NCBI RefSeq assembly: GCF_035593265.1
Contig: NZ_CP141614.1
Span: 2,356,001 to 2,420,000 of the forward strand
Length of the DNA: 64,000 bases
Source of the DNA: Limnochorda sp. LNt
Lineage (GTDB): Bacteria; Bacillota; Limnochordia; Limnochordales; Geochordaceae
Direction: 5' to 3'
The notes beneath the pieces were generated by a model. It saw nothing but the letters and a program-made list of their open reading frames with translations, was not told the origin of the DNA and ran no database searches. Position 1 is the stretch's first letter. The number at the start of each line of letters is the position of its first letter. Positions 15,830 through 25,076 of this stretch are shown in pieces. The translations under genes and the position numbers were made by a program.

Positions 15830-16639
15830 TCAATGGCCGCCGCGGGCCTCCTCGACGGCCCTGCCGCACGCGCAGCCCCGCTCGGCGGGCAGGGCCGGGA
15901 TCAGCTCCCACAACAGCGTTCGCAGTCGCTCCAGGTTGCTGTTGAAGACCCGCAGCACCTCCTGGTGCGTGACCGGCCGCACCTCGGGATGGCCCTCCAG
16001 GCCGGCGTCGTAGTCGGTGACGAGGGAGACGTTGAGGTAGCACATGCCCAGCTCCCGCGCCAGGATGACCTCGGGGTACTGGGTCATGTTGATGACGTGC
16101 CACCCCCGCTCCCGAAACTCCCGGCTCTCGGCCCGGGTGGAGAACCGAGGGCCCTGCACCACCACCACCGTCCCCGTCGGGCGGTAGTCGATGCCGAGCC
16201 GCTGGCAACTCCTCGCGGCCACCGCCCGCATCTCGGGGCAGTACGGGTCGGCCGCGCTGATGTGGGTGGTGATGGGACCGTCGAAGAACGTGTCCGCACG
16301 GCCCCAGGTGCGATTGACGAACTGATCGCACAGGACGAAGGTGCCCGGCGGGATGTCGGGCTGCAGGCTGCCGGCCGCGCACGGCCCGATGACGCGCCTG
16401 ACGCCCAGCGCCTTCATGGCCCAGAGGTTGGCCCGGTAGTTGATGCGGTGGGGCGGCAGGCGGTGATCCTTGCCGTGACGGGGCAGGAACGCCACCCGCC
16501 GTCCCGCGATGGTGAGAAGTGCCACCTTGTCACTGGGAGGGCCGTAGGGGGTCTCGATCCACAGCTCCTCGACGTCCTCGGCGATGCTGTAGAAGCCGGA
16601 GCCGCCGAAGATGCCCACGTCCGCCCGAGCCTCTGTCAT
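15830..16639 (-). CDS. mtnP: S-methyl-5'-thioadenosine phosphorylase (MtnP/PNP family)
   Basis: 269 aa from ATG at 16639; a longer open frame upstream is non-coding. Family motifs: VGIFGGSGFYSIAEDVEELW, FLPRHGKDHRLPPHRINYRA, GPCAAGSLQPDIPPG, VVVVQGPRFSTRAESREF and INMTQYPEVILARELGMCY, followed by LVTDYDAGLEGH. These match methylthioadenosine phosphorylases, which split MTA into adenine and methylthioribose-1-phosphate. This complements the metK/ahcY methyl cycle encoded elsewhere in the window. Use of S-methylinosine or guanosine instead cannot be excluded. Confidence 0.9.
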   Translation of the reverse strand: MTEARADVGIFGGSGFYSIAEDVEELWIETPYGPPSDKVALLTIAGRRVAFLPRHGKDHRLPPHRINYRANLWAMKALGVRRVIGPCAAGSLQPDIPPGTFVLCDQFVNRTWGRADTFFDGPITTHISAADPYCPEMRAVAARSCQRLGIDYRPTGTVVVVQGPRFSTRAESREFRERGWHVINMTQYPEVILARELGMCYLNVSLVTDYDAGLEGHPEVRPVTHQEVLRVFNSNLERLRTLLWELIPALPAERGCACGRAVEEARGGH

Positions 16640-16666
16640 GCGGCGAACCCCTCTCCACGCCTTAAC

Positions 16667-16696
16667 TTGCCCCGGGAAGGACCCCACGGGTAGAAT
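16667..16696 (+). promoter_or_regulatory. Candidate sigma-A promoter facing the small plus-strand ORF
   Basis: TTGCCC, 18-nt spacer, TAGAAT, followed about 85 nt later by a GTG with a ribosome site. It fires away from mtnP. Moderate match. Confidence 0.4.
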
Positions 16697-16779
16697 GGTT
16701 TTGCGCCCGTTGGGCAGCGCCCCTCCTCGCCAAGGTGCCGTCCGCGGGCGCCGGTCTTTGAGCGAAGGGGGCGGAGCCA

Positions 16780-17052
16780 GTGGCCGACGGCTCGTTCCGG
16801 CGCGTGTTTCATGACGAGGAGCACCACCGGGAGGAGTTCCTCGACCGCCAGCTGGAGGTGGGTTGGGAGGAGGACCCGGCTGACCGGGCGCTGGAGCCGG
16901 AGCGGTCCACATCCCTCGACCCGCTGGGCGAGGCGGGCGACGAGGCCGGCCCGGGCCTGCGCCCGTGGCGCCGTCACCGGGCCGCGTCGTCGACCCGGCG
17001 CAGCCCGGCCAGGACCGTCTCCGTCATGCGGCGCAACCGCACCGGCTCGTAG
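16780..17052 (+). CDS. Small acidic hypothetical protein
   Basis: 90 codons from a GTG preceded by GGGGGCGGAG. The first 65 residues are charged and acidic (FHDEEHHREEFLDRQLEVGW, then WEEDPADRALEPE), not like random translation. The last 25 codons overlap the 3' end of the converging minus-strand gene and look less natural. No family is recognised. It has its own candidate promoter and is one of the few plus-strand genes in the first 35 kb. Confidence 0.45.
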   Translation: MADGSFRRVFHDEEHHREEFLDRQLEVGWEEDPADRALEPERSTSLDPLGEAGDEAGPGLRPWRRHRAASSTRRSPARTVSVMRRNRTGS

Positions 17053-18683
17053 AGGAAGGCCGGATACTCCCGGTGCAGCGAGGCCTGCCTCTCGGCTTCG
17101 GCCAGCACGGCCTGCCGGAGGCGGGCCTCGAGCGTCTTGCGGACGGGCTCGAGCAGGGCGTAGAGCCGCTCGTTGACCGCCTCGATGCGCCGGGTCAGCT
17201 CACGGCGCGGCGCCCCCGGCCGCTCGATCTCGGCGACCAGCCTCTGCTTCTCCTGGGCGAGCCGCAGCGCCTCCCCCTCGGCCTTTCCGTCGCCCCCCAG
17301 CAGCCCCACGAAGCGCTGCGGGTTGAATCGCAGATCCCGCAGCTGCCGGCGCAGGGCGGCCGCATCGACCTCCGGAGAGCGGAGGCTCAACCCCAGCGGA
17401 AGCGAGGCGGAGGCCACGACGTAGCGGGGTGGCCGCACGCCGAAGAAGCGCTCCACCACCCGGTCCGTGACGCGGTCGTAGCGCGCTCCTCCGATGCCGT
17501 GGACGAAGAGGTCGGCCACCAGCAACCGCACGAACAGGGTCAGCGCCACGGCCCTCGGGCGGATGGCCAGGCCCTCCTGCTCCAGGGCAGCCGCCAGCCG
17601 GTCGGGCGACCCGGCGGGCAGCCGCGTCACGGGGCCGTCCGCCGTCGAGAGCAGGATCCCGTCGCCCTGGGGCTCGACGTGCAGCGCCCGCCGCCGGACG
17701 CCCGGCGTCAACAGCCAAAACGGCAGCTCCACCCGGCTCCCCTGCACCGCCAGGTCGGGGAAGGGGTTGGCCCGGGATCGGATCCGGTGGCGGCGCCGGT
17801 ACTCGGCCAGGGTCTCGTTGTGGACGGCGGCGAAGCGGGCCGCCGCGAGGGCGACGTGGGCGAAGAAGAGGCGGAAGGGTCGGGTACGGGCCAGCTCGTC
17901 CATGGGCACTTCCAGGTAACAGGCGCCTTCACCCAGCGCCTGCGCCTCCCACCGGTGGCGCAACGCGGTCAGCCACTCCGCCAGGTGCCCGGCCCGGCCG
18001 ATAGCGGGGCCGGCCGCCACCGCCTGCAGCCGGGCGAGGCGAGCGACGAGGGGCGCTCCCTCGGGCCCCAGGCTCTCCAGCGCTGCCGTGGCCCGCTGGC
18101 AGAAGGCCTCCCACCGCTCCGCCCCGGGCGGGGGCGCCTGGGAGAGGGGCCGGCCGTACCCCACCGCGCAGAGCGCGACGCGCTCGATCGAGAGCAGTCC
18201 GTCGCGTCGCGACGGGAAGGGCGCGCTGACCTCGACGGCCGTGTCGTAGTCGACCACCACGTTGATGGCGACCGCGCCGGGGTCCTGCGCGGCCAGGTCA
18301 GCCACCAGCAGGGTCTTGACGAGGATGCCGGGGTGAGCCAACAGCGGCTGGTGTCCCGTCACCAGCAGGTGACGGGGTGTCCCGTCAGGTCCCTCCCACA
18401 GGGCGAAGCGTCGCGCGAAGGCGCGACCGATGGAGAACGCGGCCTCACGGGCGGCCCGCCGCACCTCGGCGGCGGGCTCCCCTCCGATCTCGAAGGCGAG
18501 CAGGCCGGCATCGTCGTCGAACTGGCGGATCTGGGCCGCCAGGGACGCCCCCTCGGGTGCCACCAGCACCTGGCCCGGCCCGGGTACCGCCCAGTCCGTC
18601 TCGTTGGCGGCCGCGATGCAGTCTGCCTGCGTCAACGCGCCATACCCCCGCAACCTCCACGCTACGGCGGCCCGTTGGCTCAC
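16974..18683 (-). CDS. Uncharacterised 569-aa protein (GHQPxLxHPG family, possibly BshC-like)
   Basis: 569 aa, soluble. Notable motifs are HLLVTGHQPLLAHPGILVKT (near residue 110), AINVVVDYDTAVEV, a LFVRLLVADLFVHGIGGARY segment near residue 400 and a Glu/Arg-rich C-terminal coiled coil. I recall proteins with the GHQPxLxHPG and HGIGGARYD motifs as uncharacterised, notably in planctomycetes. The length and C-terminal coiled coil also recall BshC, the cysteine-adding enzyme of bacillithiol synthesis (about 540 aa). Its 4-nt overlap with a BshB1-like deacetylase gene makes a thiol-synthesis role attractive, but this is inference. Confidence 0.5.
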   Translation of the reverse strand: MSQRAAVAWRLRGYGALTQADCIAAANETDWAVPGPGQVLVAPEGASLAAQIRQFDDDAGLLAFEIGGEPAAEVRRAAREAAFSIGRAFARRFALWEGPDGTPRHLLVTGHQPLLAHPGILVKTLLVADLAAQDPGAVAINVVVDYDTAVEVSAPFPSRRDGLLSIERVALCAVGYGRPLSQAPPPGAERWEAFCQRATAALESLGPEGAPLVARLARLQAVAAGPAIGRAGHLAEWLTALRHRWEAQALGEGACYLEVPMDELARTRPFRLFFAHVALAAARFAAVHNETLAEYRRRHRIRSRANPFPDLAVQGSRVELPFWLLTPGVRRRALHVEPQGDGILLSTADGPVTRLPAGSPDRLAAALEQEGLAIRPRAVALTLFVRLLVADLFVHGIGGARYDRVTDRVVERFFGVRPPRYVVASASLPLGLSLRSPEVDAAALRRQLRDLRFNPQRFVGLLGGDGKAEGEALRLAQEKQRLVAEIERPGAPRRELTRRIEAVNERLYALLEPVRKTLEARLRQAVLAEAERQASLHREYPAFLYEPVRLRRMTETVLAGLRRVDDAAR

Positions 18684-19429
18684 CAGAGGAGTCGGGTGAG
18701 GTCGGCCACTCCGATGGGCTCCCGCGAGAGGAGCGGCTCGCCGTACGCGACGCCGATCAGCTGACCGTAGTACCGATCCCGGCCCTCCACCCGGTCCGGG
18801 ACGTCCCGGCCCGCCGGGTTGACCTCGAACTGGCTGCGATACGCCCGGATGGCGGCTCTCTTGCGCTCGTACGAGCCCGACACGTCAACCACGGCGGCCA
18901 CCGGCGGGTGGAGCCTCAGGTGGGAGGCCAGGAAGTAGAGGGTGCGCGGCACCAGGTAGGGCTCCCCCGGCAGCTCCGTCTTGGTCAGCTTGCCGTAGAA
19001 TCGCCCTGCGTCGGCCAGCGCCGAGGCGGCCCAGTGGTCGGGGTGCGCGTCCTCCCAGTAGTGGGCCAGCAGGAGCCGGGGACGCAGCAGCCGCAAGATG
19101 GCCGCCACCAGCCGGCGATGATCCACCGTGTCGAAGAGATACCGGTTGGGCAGGTGGAGCGTCAGCCTCGCGGCCAGCCCCAGCTCCCGGGCCGCCTCGT
19201 GGCTCTCCTGGCGACGGGTCTCCGGCGTCCCGTAGGGCGTCGGCTCGCCGTCGGTGAGGTCGACGACGGCCACCCGTGCCCCCTGCCGGGCCAGACCGGC
19301 CAGCATGCCGCCCACGGCCAGCTCCACGTCGTCGGGATGGGCCCCCACGGCCAGCACGTCGACCGGGGCCTCGAGCCCGGTGCCGTACCGGCTGACGATG
19401 GCACGCTCGACCCACGATGCGCCTTGCAT
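18680..19429 (-). CDS. bshB1: PIG-L/BshB1-like GlcNAc deacetylase
   Basis: 249 aa from ATG 19429; a GTG at 19444 overlapping the upstream stop would add 5 residues. The zinc and catalytic motif is VDVLAVGAHPDDVELAVGG, with a second metal histidine in LAHYWEDAHPDHWAA; LTDGEPTPYGTPETRRQES and a GEPLLSREPIGV-type end are BshB1-like. BshB1 deacetylates GlcNAc-malate to GlcN-malate in bacillithiol synthesis; other PIG-L enzymes act on other N-acetyl sugars. It lies between a GT2 gene and the possible BshC-like gene. No GT4-type BshA is in this window. Confidence 0.72.
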   Translation of the reverse strand: MQGASWVERAIVSRYGTGLEAPVDVLAVGAHPDDVELAVGGMLAGLARQGARVAVVDLTDGEPTPYGTPETRRQESHEAARELGLAARLTLHLPNRYLFDTVDHRRLVAAILRLLRPRLLLAHYWEDAHPDHWAASALADAGRFYGKLTKTELPGEPYLVPRTLYFLASHLRLHPPVAAVVDVSGSYERKRAAIRAYRSQFEVNPAGRDVPDRVEGRDRYYGQLIGVAYGEPLLSREPIGVADLTRLLW

Positions 19430-19440
19430 CGGCGGACGAC

Positions 19441-20235
19441 TCACCCCTCGCAGGCGGCCGCGCCCAGCGCACGCTCTCGCCGGCACGCCTCGCCGCGCAG
19501 GGCCCGCCGCAGCACCTCCTCGTAGTAGCGGCGTCGCATGGCCGGCTCGTCCAGCCCGCCGCCGAAGCGGCGCTCGAAGTTGACCTTGTAGATGAGGGGG
19601 ACGGGGATCTCCACCACGCTCAGGCCGTGCCTCCAGGCCTCGATCCACACCTCCAGCGGCATGCCGTACCCCGGCTCGGTCAGGTGCAGCCGCTTGAGCG
19701 CCTCCACCTGGTAGCCCTTGAAGCCGCAGAAGGCGTCGGTGATCCCGAACCCGGTCAGCTCGTTGAGGCGGGCCGTCAGTTCGCGATTGATGGCGAGACG
19801 GTCGAGCGGGGGGCTCCCCTCCCCCTGCAGGGGCGCCAGGTAGCGGCTGCCCGAGACGATGTCCCAGCCCTCGTCGAGCCGCTCGAAGAAGGTGGGGATC
19901 CACTCGGGCTGGTGCTGCTCGTCGCAGTCGATGGTGACCACCTGGCGGTAGCCATGGCGGATGGCCCACGCGAAGGCGTCCGTCAGGGCCCGGCCGTAGC
20001 CCAGGTTGACCGGGTGCCGCAGGACCCGCACCGCCTCCAGCCGTGCCAGGATGCCGGGCGTCCCGTCGGTGGAGCCGTCGTCCACCACCAGCACGTCCGC
20101 CCTCGCCGCCGTCTCCAGGACACGCCGCAACACCCGCTCCGCCGAGCGCTCCTCGTTGAAGACGGGGATGGCGACCAGCCTATCCGCCACGGCCTCCCGC
20201 GTGCCCCCCACCCGCCGCGATCCGTCGTAGGTCAC
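19441..20235 (-). CDS. Family 2 glycosyltransferase (dolichyl-phosphate-sugar synthase type)
   Basis: 264 aa from GTG 20235, overlapping the barrel gene's stop by 4 nt (GTGA). The GT-A fold shows RLVAIPVFNEERSAERVL, VLVVDDGSTDGTPGIL, the metal-binding region VVTIDCDEQHQPEWIP, and VSGSRYLAP. There is no C-terminal membrane segment, so it acts at the cytoplasmic face or in the cytosol. It would transfer a sugar to a lipid phosphate or another acceptor. Tight coupling to locus A suggests glycosylation of the surface structure, but it may equally belong with the two downstream enzymes. Confidence 0.8.
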   Translation of the reverse strand: MTYDGSRRVGGTREAVADRLVAIPVFNEERSAERVLRRVLETAARADVLVVDDGSTDGTPGILARLEAVRVLRHPVNLGYGRALTDAFAWAIRHGYRQVVTIDCDEQHQPEWIPTFFERLDEGWDIVSGSRYLAPLQGEGSPPLDRLAINRELTARLNELTGFGITDAFCGFKGYQVEALKRLHLTEPGYGMPLEVWIEAWRHGLSVVEIPVPLIYKVNFERRFGGGLDEPAMRRRYYEEVLRRALRGEACRRERALGAAACEG

Positions 20236-23200
20236 GGGATATTGTAGCGATCCGCCTCGGGCGCCGTCCACCACCCCGAGAGCCGGACCACCCAGCCGGG
20301 CCGCCTGTCCAGCGCCAGGTCGGCGCCGGCCTGGGGCGCCTGCCCCCATGTGGCGGCCCGCCAGCCCAGCTCCAGGATGCCGCCGGTGTCGCCGGGCACC
20401 AGGAGGAAGAGGCCCGCGACGGCGGCGGCGCCCGTGGCCACGTCGAGCGCGGGGAGCGAGCCCCCGCCCGAGGGGACCTCCCGGGTCGCGAAGCCTTCCG
20501 CCTCGGCGAAGAGCCCGAAGGGCCCTGCCACGGCGCGACGCGCTCCCACGGACGCCTGCATCGTGTCGAGGCGGGCGCCTCGCTGCGGCTCCGGCACGCC
20601 TCGCCATCCGAGACGAGCGTAGAGGCCCGTCGTGCCGTCGGGCCCCGCCCGGCCACCGTCCCCGAGGCCCGCCCACCCCGAGAGCCGGGCCTCGCTCGCC
20701 CGGTCGCCCAGGCGGACCTCGCCGGAGACCGCCACGGGCCCTCTTTGCCACGCCCCCGCCAGTGTCAGCGTCTCCCCGGGCTCCTCCTCGCCCCAGCGCA
20801 GGGCCGCCGAGAGCCGGAGGTGGTCCGTGGCGGGCGCGGGGCGTGGGCGCAACCAGGCCTCGGCCTGCCAGCGGCCCGGCCTCCACCTCAAGAGGGCACG
20901 GCCGTAAAGCGCCTCCCAGGCGATGGTCGCCTCCTCCCACCTCAGGGAGCCCCGGGCCGCAGCAGCCTGGCTCGAGAGCCGCAGCGGCCCACCCGGCCTC
21001 AGCTCGCCCCGCAGGGAGAGTCGGGCCGCGTCGTCCGCCGGGAGCACCGACGCCCTCACCGCCGCCGAGCCCCCGCCGTCCCAGGCCCCCTCGAGCGCCA
21101 CCCAGCTCTCCCAGGGAGTCCCGGCGGCCAGGTGGGCGCCGAGCGCCCACAGGTCGAGTCCCGCCGCGGCCCGCAGGGGCCCCAGACGAAAGGAGGGCAG
21201 CGTCAAGCCCGCGGTGACGTACGGCGTCGCCCTCGGCCGGATGGCCGGGGAGTCGGGCCCCTCCGCGTCGACGACGACCCCTCCCACGCGCAGGGAGGCC
21301 ACCACCCCGCCCTCACCACCCGATGCGGGATGGGCCGCATGCCGGCCGGGGAGTCCGGCCTCCAGGCGTGCGTAGAGGTCCGAGGAGCGGCCCAGCCTCG
21401 CCCCGAGACCCCACCCTCTCGCCAGCGCGTGGTCGAGGCGGGTGCGCCACTCCAGTTCCCAGCGATCCTGGGCGGGCAGAGCCGGCCCGTCGCGTGAGCC
21501 CTCGCTCAGGCGGGCCGCCATGTCCGCGGCCAGGTGGCGGAGCCTCAGGCTCGTCCACCCGTCATCCGCCGCGACCCCCCAGCCGGCCTCGCCGGCTCCT
21601 TGCACCAGCTCGGCGCTCAGGCGCCACGCTCCCAGGCGACTCTCCCAGCCGGCCCCCCAGAGCGAGGGTGCGGCCGGCTCCTGGCGCGCCCCGGCCCAGA
21701 CCAGGCCCTCCTCCAGCGCGGCGCGAGCCACCGCGACCCAATCGGGTTGGGAACGCTCCCCGGTCGTCTTGTCGCTGCGCGACGCGACGACGGCCAGACC
21801 CCCTCGCTCCCAGCGCCAGGCCAGGCCGTGCTTCGGCCACGACGGGAGGGGGCCGAGGCTTAGCTCTTGGAGGGGAGGCGTCCCGCCCGACGGGAGGCGT
21901 CCCCCATCATCCCCTACCGCGCGGCGCAACCCCAGCGCGTCGAGGTCGCCGGCGGCCAGGAGGTGATGGCCGAGCCGGAGCTCGGCATGGGCGAGCGTCA
22001 CCCCATCGCCCGCCGCCGAGCCGGCCGCCCTCAACCCGAGCCCCGGTGCACGCGCTCGCAGCCCCATGCCTGCCCAACCCTCGACGGGTCCGCCCGGTGC
22101 CCAGACCAGCCGGCCCGCCGCATCGACCTCGACGGCACGCGCCAGGCCCGACGACGTCGCATTCGCCGGATCCCCGCGCAGGGTGACCGGCACCACCGCC
22201 CCCGGCTGCACCCGCACCACGACCGCCGGGCCCGCTCGCACCGGCTCCGACCCGCTGGCCGCACCCGGGTAGGCGCGCAGCACGTGCACCCCCTCGGCCA
22301 GCGCCATCGAGAAGTATCCGGCGGCGTCCACCTCGGCCCACGTGCCGTCCTCGGCCACGACCCACCACGGCTGCTCGGCGCCGCCCACCGACGGCCGCTG
22401 GAGCGTCCCCAGCACGAGTCCCCTGGGCTCACGCGCCTCGGGGTCGAGCTCGACAGCGGCCGAGACGGCAGGAGGGCGCCACTCCCCGCCGGGGGACCCG
22501 ATCCGGCAGGCGGCCTCCACCTGTACCGAGCGCAGTCCTGCGGCCAGCGGGGTCACCACCGCGTCCGCCTCCAGCACGGCGCGCCCCGGCCCGCCGGCCG
22601 GCCGGCGCCATACGAGCAGCGGCGGCCTCCAGGTGACGGCGTCACCGTCGCCCCCGGCGGCCGGCCGGATGCGCCACGAACCCGGCACCACCGCCAGCGC
22701 CGGGCCCAGGTCCACCTGCACCTCGGTGAAGCCCTCCACTCCCTGGCCGTGCAGCTCCAGGGTCACTTCGAGGCGGAGGCGGTCGCCCACGGCCACCCGC
22801 GGCTCGGCCCCGGCAGGGCGCACCTGCAGGCTCAGGGTAGCTGCGGGGGCCTGCGTCAGCCGCATCGAGACCGGCGTCGGCATCCCGGTGTCGGCCGTCA
22901 CCTGCACCTGCCGCGTCGCGGCCACGTACCCGTCGGCCTGCGCCTCGAGCCGGTAGGCCCCGGGCGTCAGCCCGCCGAAGCCGGCGCGCCCGTCGTCGCC
23001 CGTCGAGGCGGTGCGACCGAAGGCCTCGCCCTCGGCTGCCAGCCGTACCGTGGCCCCTGCCAGGGGCCGCCCGTCCGGCTCGCCCGAGACGGTCACTTGC
23101 AGCGCGCCCAGCGCACCGGCCTCCACCACCTGCAGGGCGCCGCCGGCGATGATGGGGCCGTAGATACTCGCCGAGATGCCGTAGCAGTAGGCGCCGGGCT

Positions 23201-23912
23201 GCATGACGGGGACGCCGGGATCGCCAGGGCTCAGGCGCAGGAGGTTCCAACCCGCCTGCACGGGGTAAGGGTAGCCGTACCCCACCGCCATCGACGTGGA
23301 GCAAGGTCCGCCGCCGCCCGGCCAGAACTGGACGAAGACGTGGCCAGGCTCGTCCCGGTAGACGTAGAGGTCGAGCGTCCGGCCCGAGCCGAGGGGATAG
23401 GGGTCGGGCCAGACCAGGGCCGGGGAGTGATCGACGGATGACGGGGAGAGGGTGTAGGCTATGTCGACCTCGTAGGGGCCCGCCACCGCCGCGTCCTCCC
23501 ACCGCGGCCCGAACCGCCAGACCACGTCGCCCAGCCATCCTCCGCCGGCCTGATGGACCGCCACGACCCCCGTCCGCATCGGGTGAAAGGTGAGAGGATC
23601 GGTCGGGTGCCGCTGAAAGGCCCACTCCAGCCGGTCGAGGGGAATGCGGGCATCACCGGGCCCGGTCAGATGGGGCTGCTGCGCCTCCATGGTGAGCGCC
23701 ACCTGCTGGGCGGAGGGATGGGTCCCGATGGCGACGACCCCCACCACCGCCTTCTCGCCGGGCCCGACGGCGACGCTCGGGGCGAGCCCCGCCACCCCGT
23801 CGGCTCCGATCCACGGCTCCCACGCCCCGGCGGCTCCCGGTGCGGTGATCACCCCTATCAGGGCCACCACGACCATCCCGACTCCACCGCCGGCCCGCCG
23901 TGCACCCCTCAT
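20232..23912 (-). CDS. Locus A: giant secreted outer-membrane barrel protein (usher-like)
   Basis: 1226 aa from ATG 23912, which overlaps the PapD-like gene stop by 4 nt (ATGA). A signal peptide (residues 1-30, cleavage after GAAGA) is followed by a beta-rich N-terminal domain with two cysteines (about 31-270), a carboxypeptidase-regulatory/CnaB-like domain (about 270-345; PLAGATVRLAAEGEAFGRTA, GLTPGAYRLEAQADGYVA), Ig-like segments to about 600, then roughly 550 residues of alternating-polarity strands with Trp/Arg/Gly turns (for example GLYARLGWRGVPEPQRG) typical of a large outer-membrane barrel. Layout and coupling resemble a chaperone-usher operon, but I see no diagnostic usher motif. Confidence 0.6.
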   Translation of the reverse strand: MRGARRAGGGVGMVVVALIGVITAPGAAGAWEPWIGADGVAGLAPSVAVGPGEKAVVGVVAIGTHPSAQQVALTMEAQQPHLTGPGDARIPLDRLEWAFQRHPTDPLTFHPMRTGVVAVHQAGGGWLGDVVWRFGPRWEDAAVAGPYEVDIAYTLSPSSVDHSPALVWPDPYPLGSGRTLDLYVYRDEPGHVFVQFWPGGGGPCSTSMAVGYGYPYPVQAGWNLLRLSPGDPGVPVMQPGAYCYGISASIYGPIIAGGALQVVEAGALGALQVTVSGEPDGRPLAGATVRLAAEGEAFGRTASTGDDGRAGFGGLTPGAYRLEAQADGYVAATRQVQVTADTGMPTPVSMRLTQAPAATLSLQVRPAGAEPRVAVGDRLRLEVTLELHGQGVEGFTEVQVDLGPALAVVPGSWRIRPAAGGDGDAVTWRPPLLVWRRPAGGPGRAVLEADAVVTPLAAGLRSVQVEAACRIGSPGGEWRPPAVSAAVELDPEAREPRGLVLGTLQRPSVGGAEQPWWVVAEDGTWAEVDAAGYFSMALAEGVHVLRAYPGAASGSEPVRAGPAVVVRVQPGAVVPVTLRGDPANATSSGLARAVEVDAAGRLVWAPGGPVEGWAGMGLRARAPGLGLRAAGSAAGDGVTLAHAELRLGHHLLAAGDLDALGLRRAVGDDGGRLPSGGTPPLQELSLGPLPSWPKHGLAWRWERGGLAVVASRSDKTTGERSQPDWVAVARAALEEGLVWAGARQEPAAPSLWGAGWESRLGAWRLSAELVQGAGEAGWGVAADDGWTSLRLRHLAADMAARLSEGSRDGPALPAQDRWELEWRTRLDHALARGWGLGARLGRSSDLYARLEAGLPGRHAAHPASGGEGGVVASLRVGGVVVDAEGPDSPAIRPRATPYVTAGLTLPSFRLGPLRAAAGLDLWALGAHLAAGTPWESWVALEGAWDGGGSAAVRASVLPADDAARLSLRGELRPGGPLRLSSQAAAARGSLRWEEATIAWEALYGRALLRWRPGRWQAEAWLRPRPAPATDHLRLSAALRWGEEEPGETLTLAGAWQRGPVAVSGEVRLGDRASEARLSGWAGLGDGGRAGPDGTTGLYARLGWRGVPEPQRGARLDTMQASVGARRAVAGPFGLFAEAEGFATREVPSGGGSLPALDVATGAAAVAGLFLLVPGDTGGILELGWRAATWGQAPQAGADLALDRRPGWVVRLSGWWTAPEADRYNIP

Positions 23913-25045
23913 GGAGCGGACCTCTCCCCCGGGTGGCTGGCAAGGGCCGCACCGAAGGTCACCTCCACGTCCTGCGCCGCGACGGGCCGGTCTCCGTCGA
24001 GCCAGACCACCTCCACCCGGTACGTCCCCGGCGGCAGGTGCGCCGGCCATGGCACCTCGACGCCCCCGACCTCCCCCGGTCCCACCTGCGCCCCCGAGAG
24101 GCGCTGCGAGGCCACCGGCTCGTCGTCTCTCGCGAACGTCACGGCCAGCTGGGGTCGCACCGTCACGGCGCCCCGGTTGTGCACGGAGGCCACCAGCGAA
24201 GGCGGTGACGCCTCGGACGACAGGGCGAGGCTCAGCCCCCCGCGTACCATGGCCACCTGGTAGGGGCCGATCACGTCGAAGCGCGCCACTTTGGGCACGG
24301 GGTCGGGCGACCCGTCCGGGTGCAGCCGTGCCTCGATGGTGTAGCGACCGGGCGGCAAGAGGGGCGGCTGCCAGCTCGCCCTCAGGAGCCGGCTGGCCCC
24401 CGGCAGCAGGCGCCCCGGCCCGAGCCAGAGACGCTGCCGGGTCTCGCCGTCCGGCCCCACGATCAGGGCCTCGACCCGTGCCATGGTGCCGACGGCCCCC
24501 GGATTGCGCACCCGCGCCACCACCTCGATGGGCTGCCCCGCGGCCTCCTGCTGCGCCCACACCCCCTCCAGCACCACGGGCGCGCTCGGCCAGGCCTCTG
24601 GTCCGTGCAGCAGGACCAGGACGCCCACCTTGAGCGTGCCGGTCAGGACCGGCGCCGAGATCAGGGCTGCGGCGTAGGCGCCCTCGTCGGGGCATCCCGT
24701 CACCTCCAGCCAGAGCTCGCGCCTCTCTCCCGGCGCGAGAGCAGCGTCCTCCCAGTCGGGACGCAGCAGTGCCCGGGCCGACGCCCGGGCCGCGGCATCG
24801 TCGAGGAAGACGGGGAAGCCCTCCAGGTCGTGGGTGAGCCCCACCACCTCCACCCGTGCCTGCACCGGCCCGTCGGCCACGTTGGTGACCTCCACCGGCC
24901 CGAGGCGAGCCGGGCAGCCGGGAGGGGCCTCCAGCACCAGGGGGCCGACCCGCAACGAAGCCAGGGCTCCATCCCCGGCCATCTGTGACGCCGCCAGGAG
25001 CACGCCCACCAGCACCCACCGATGCAGCCGTCCCGCCCGCTTCAT
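23909..25045 (-). CDS. Locus A: secreted PapD-like multi-Ig protein
   Basis: 378 aa from ATG 25045 (GAGGAGG upstream). The signal peptide ends near ASQMAGDGALA. The mature part is about three Ig-like beta-sandwich repeats: VEVTNVADGPVQARVEVVGL, PIEVVARVRNPGAVGTMARV and SLVASVHNRGAVTVRPQL, each with PPGRYTIEARL- or PPGTYRVEVVWL-type closing strands. This resembles periplasmic chaperones and DUF916-type proteins but is longer than PapD (about 230 aa, two domains). It lies between the subunit and barrel genes. It could be a periplasmic chaperone or an adaptor domain protein. Confidence 0.6.
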   Translation of the reverse strand: MKRAGRLHRWVLVGVLLAASQMAGDGALASLRVGPLVLEAPPGCPARLGPVEVTNVADGPVQARVEVVGLTHDLEGFPVFLDDAAARASARALLRPDWEDAALAPGERRELWLEVTGCPDEGAYAAALISAPVLTGTLKVGVLVLLHGPEAWPSAPVVLEGVWAQQEAAGQPIEVVARVRNPGAVGTMARVEALIVGPDGETRQRLWLGPGRLLPGASRLLRASWQPPLLPPGRYTIEARLHPDGSPDPVPKVARFDVIGPYQVAMVRGGLSLALSSEASPPSLVASVHNRGAVTVRPQLAVTFARDDEPVASQRLSGAQVGPGEVGGVEVPWPAHLPPGTYRVEVVWLDGDRPVAAQDVEVTFGAALASHPGERSAP

Positions 25046-25076
25046 CCGGGCCGCCTCCTCTCCGACGAGCCGGCTC

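Noticed and set aside
16974-18683. Firm bshC assignment
   Set aside because: Size and neighbourhood fit, but the key GHQP and HGIGGARY motifs do not match what I know of BshC; left as unknown.
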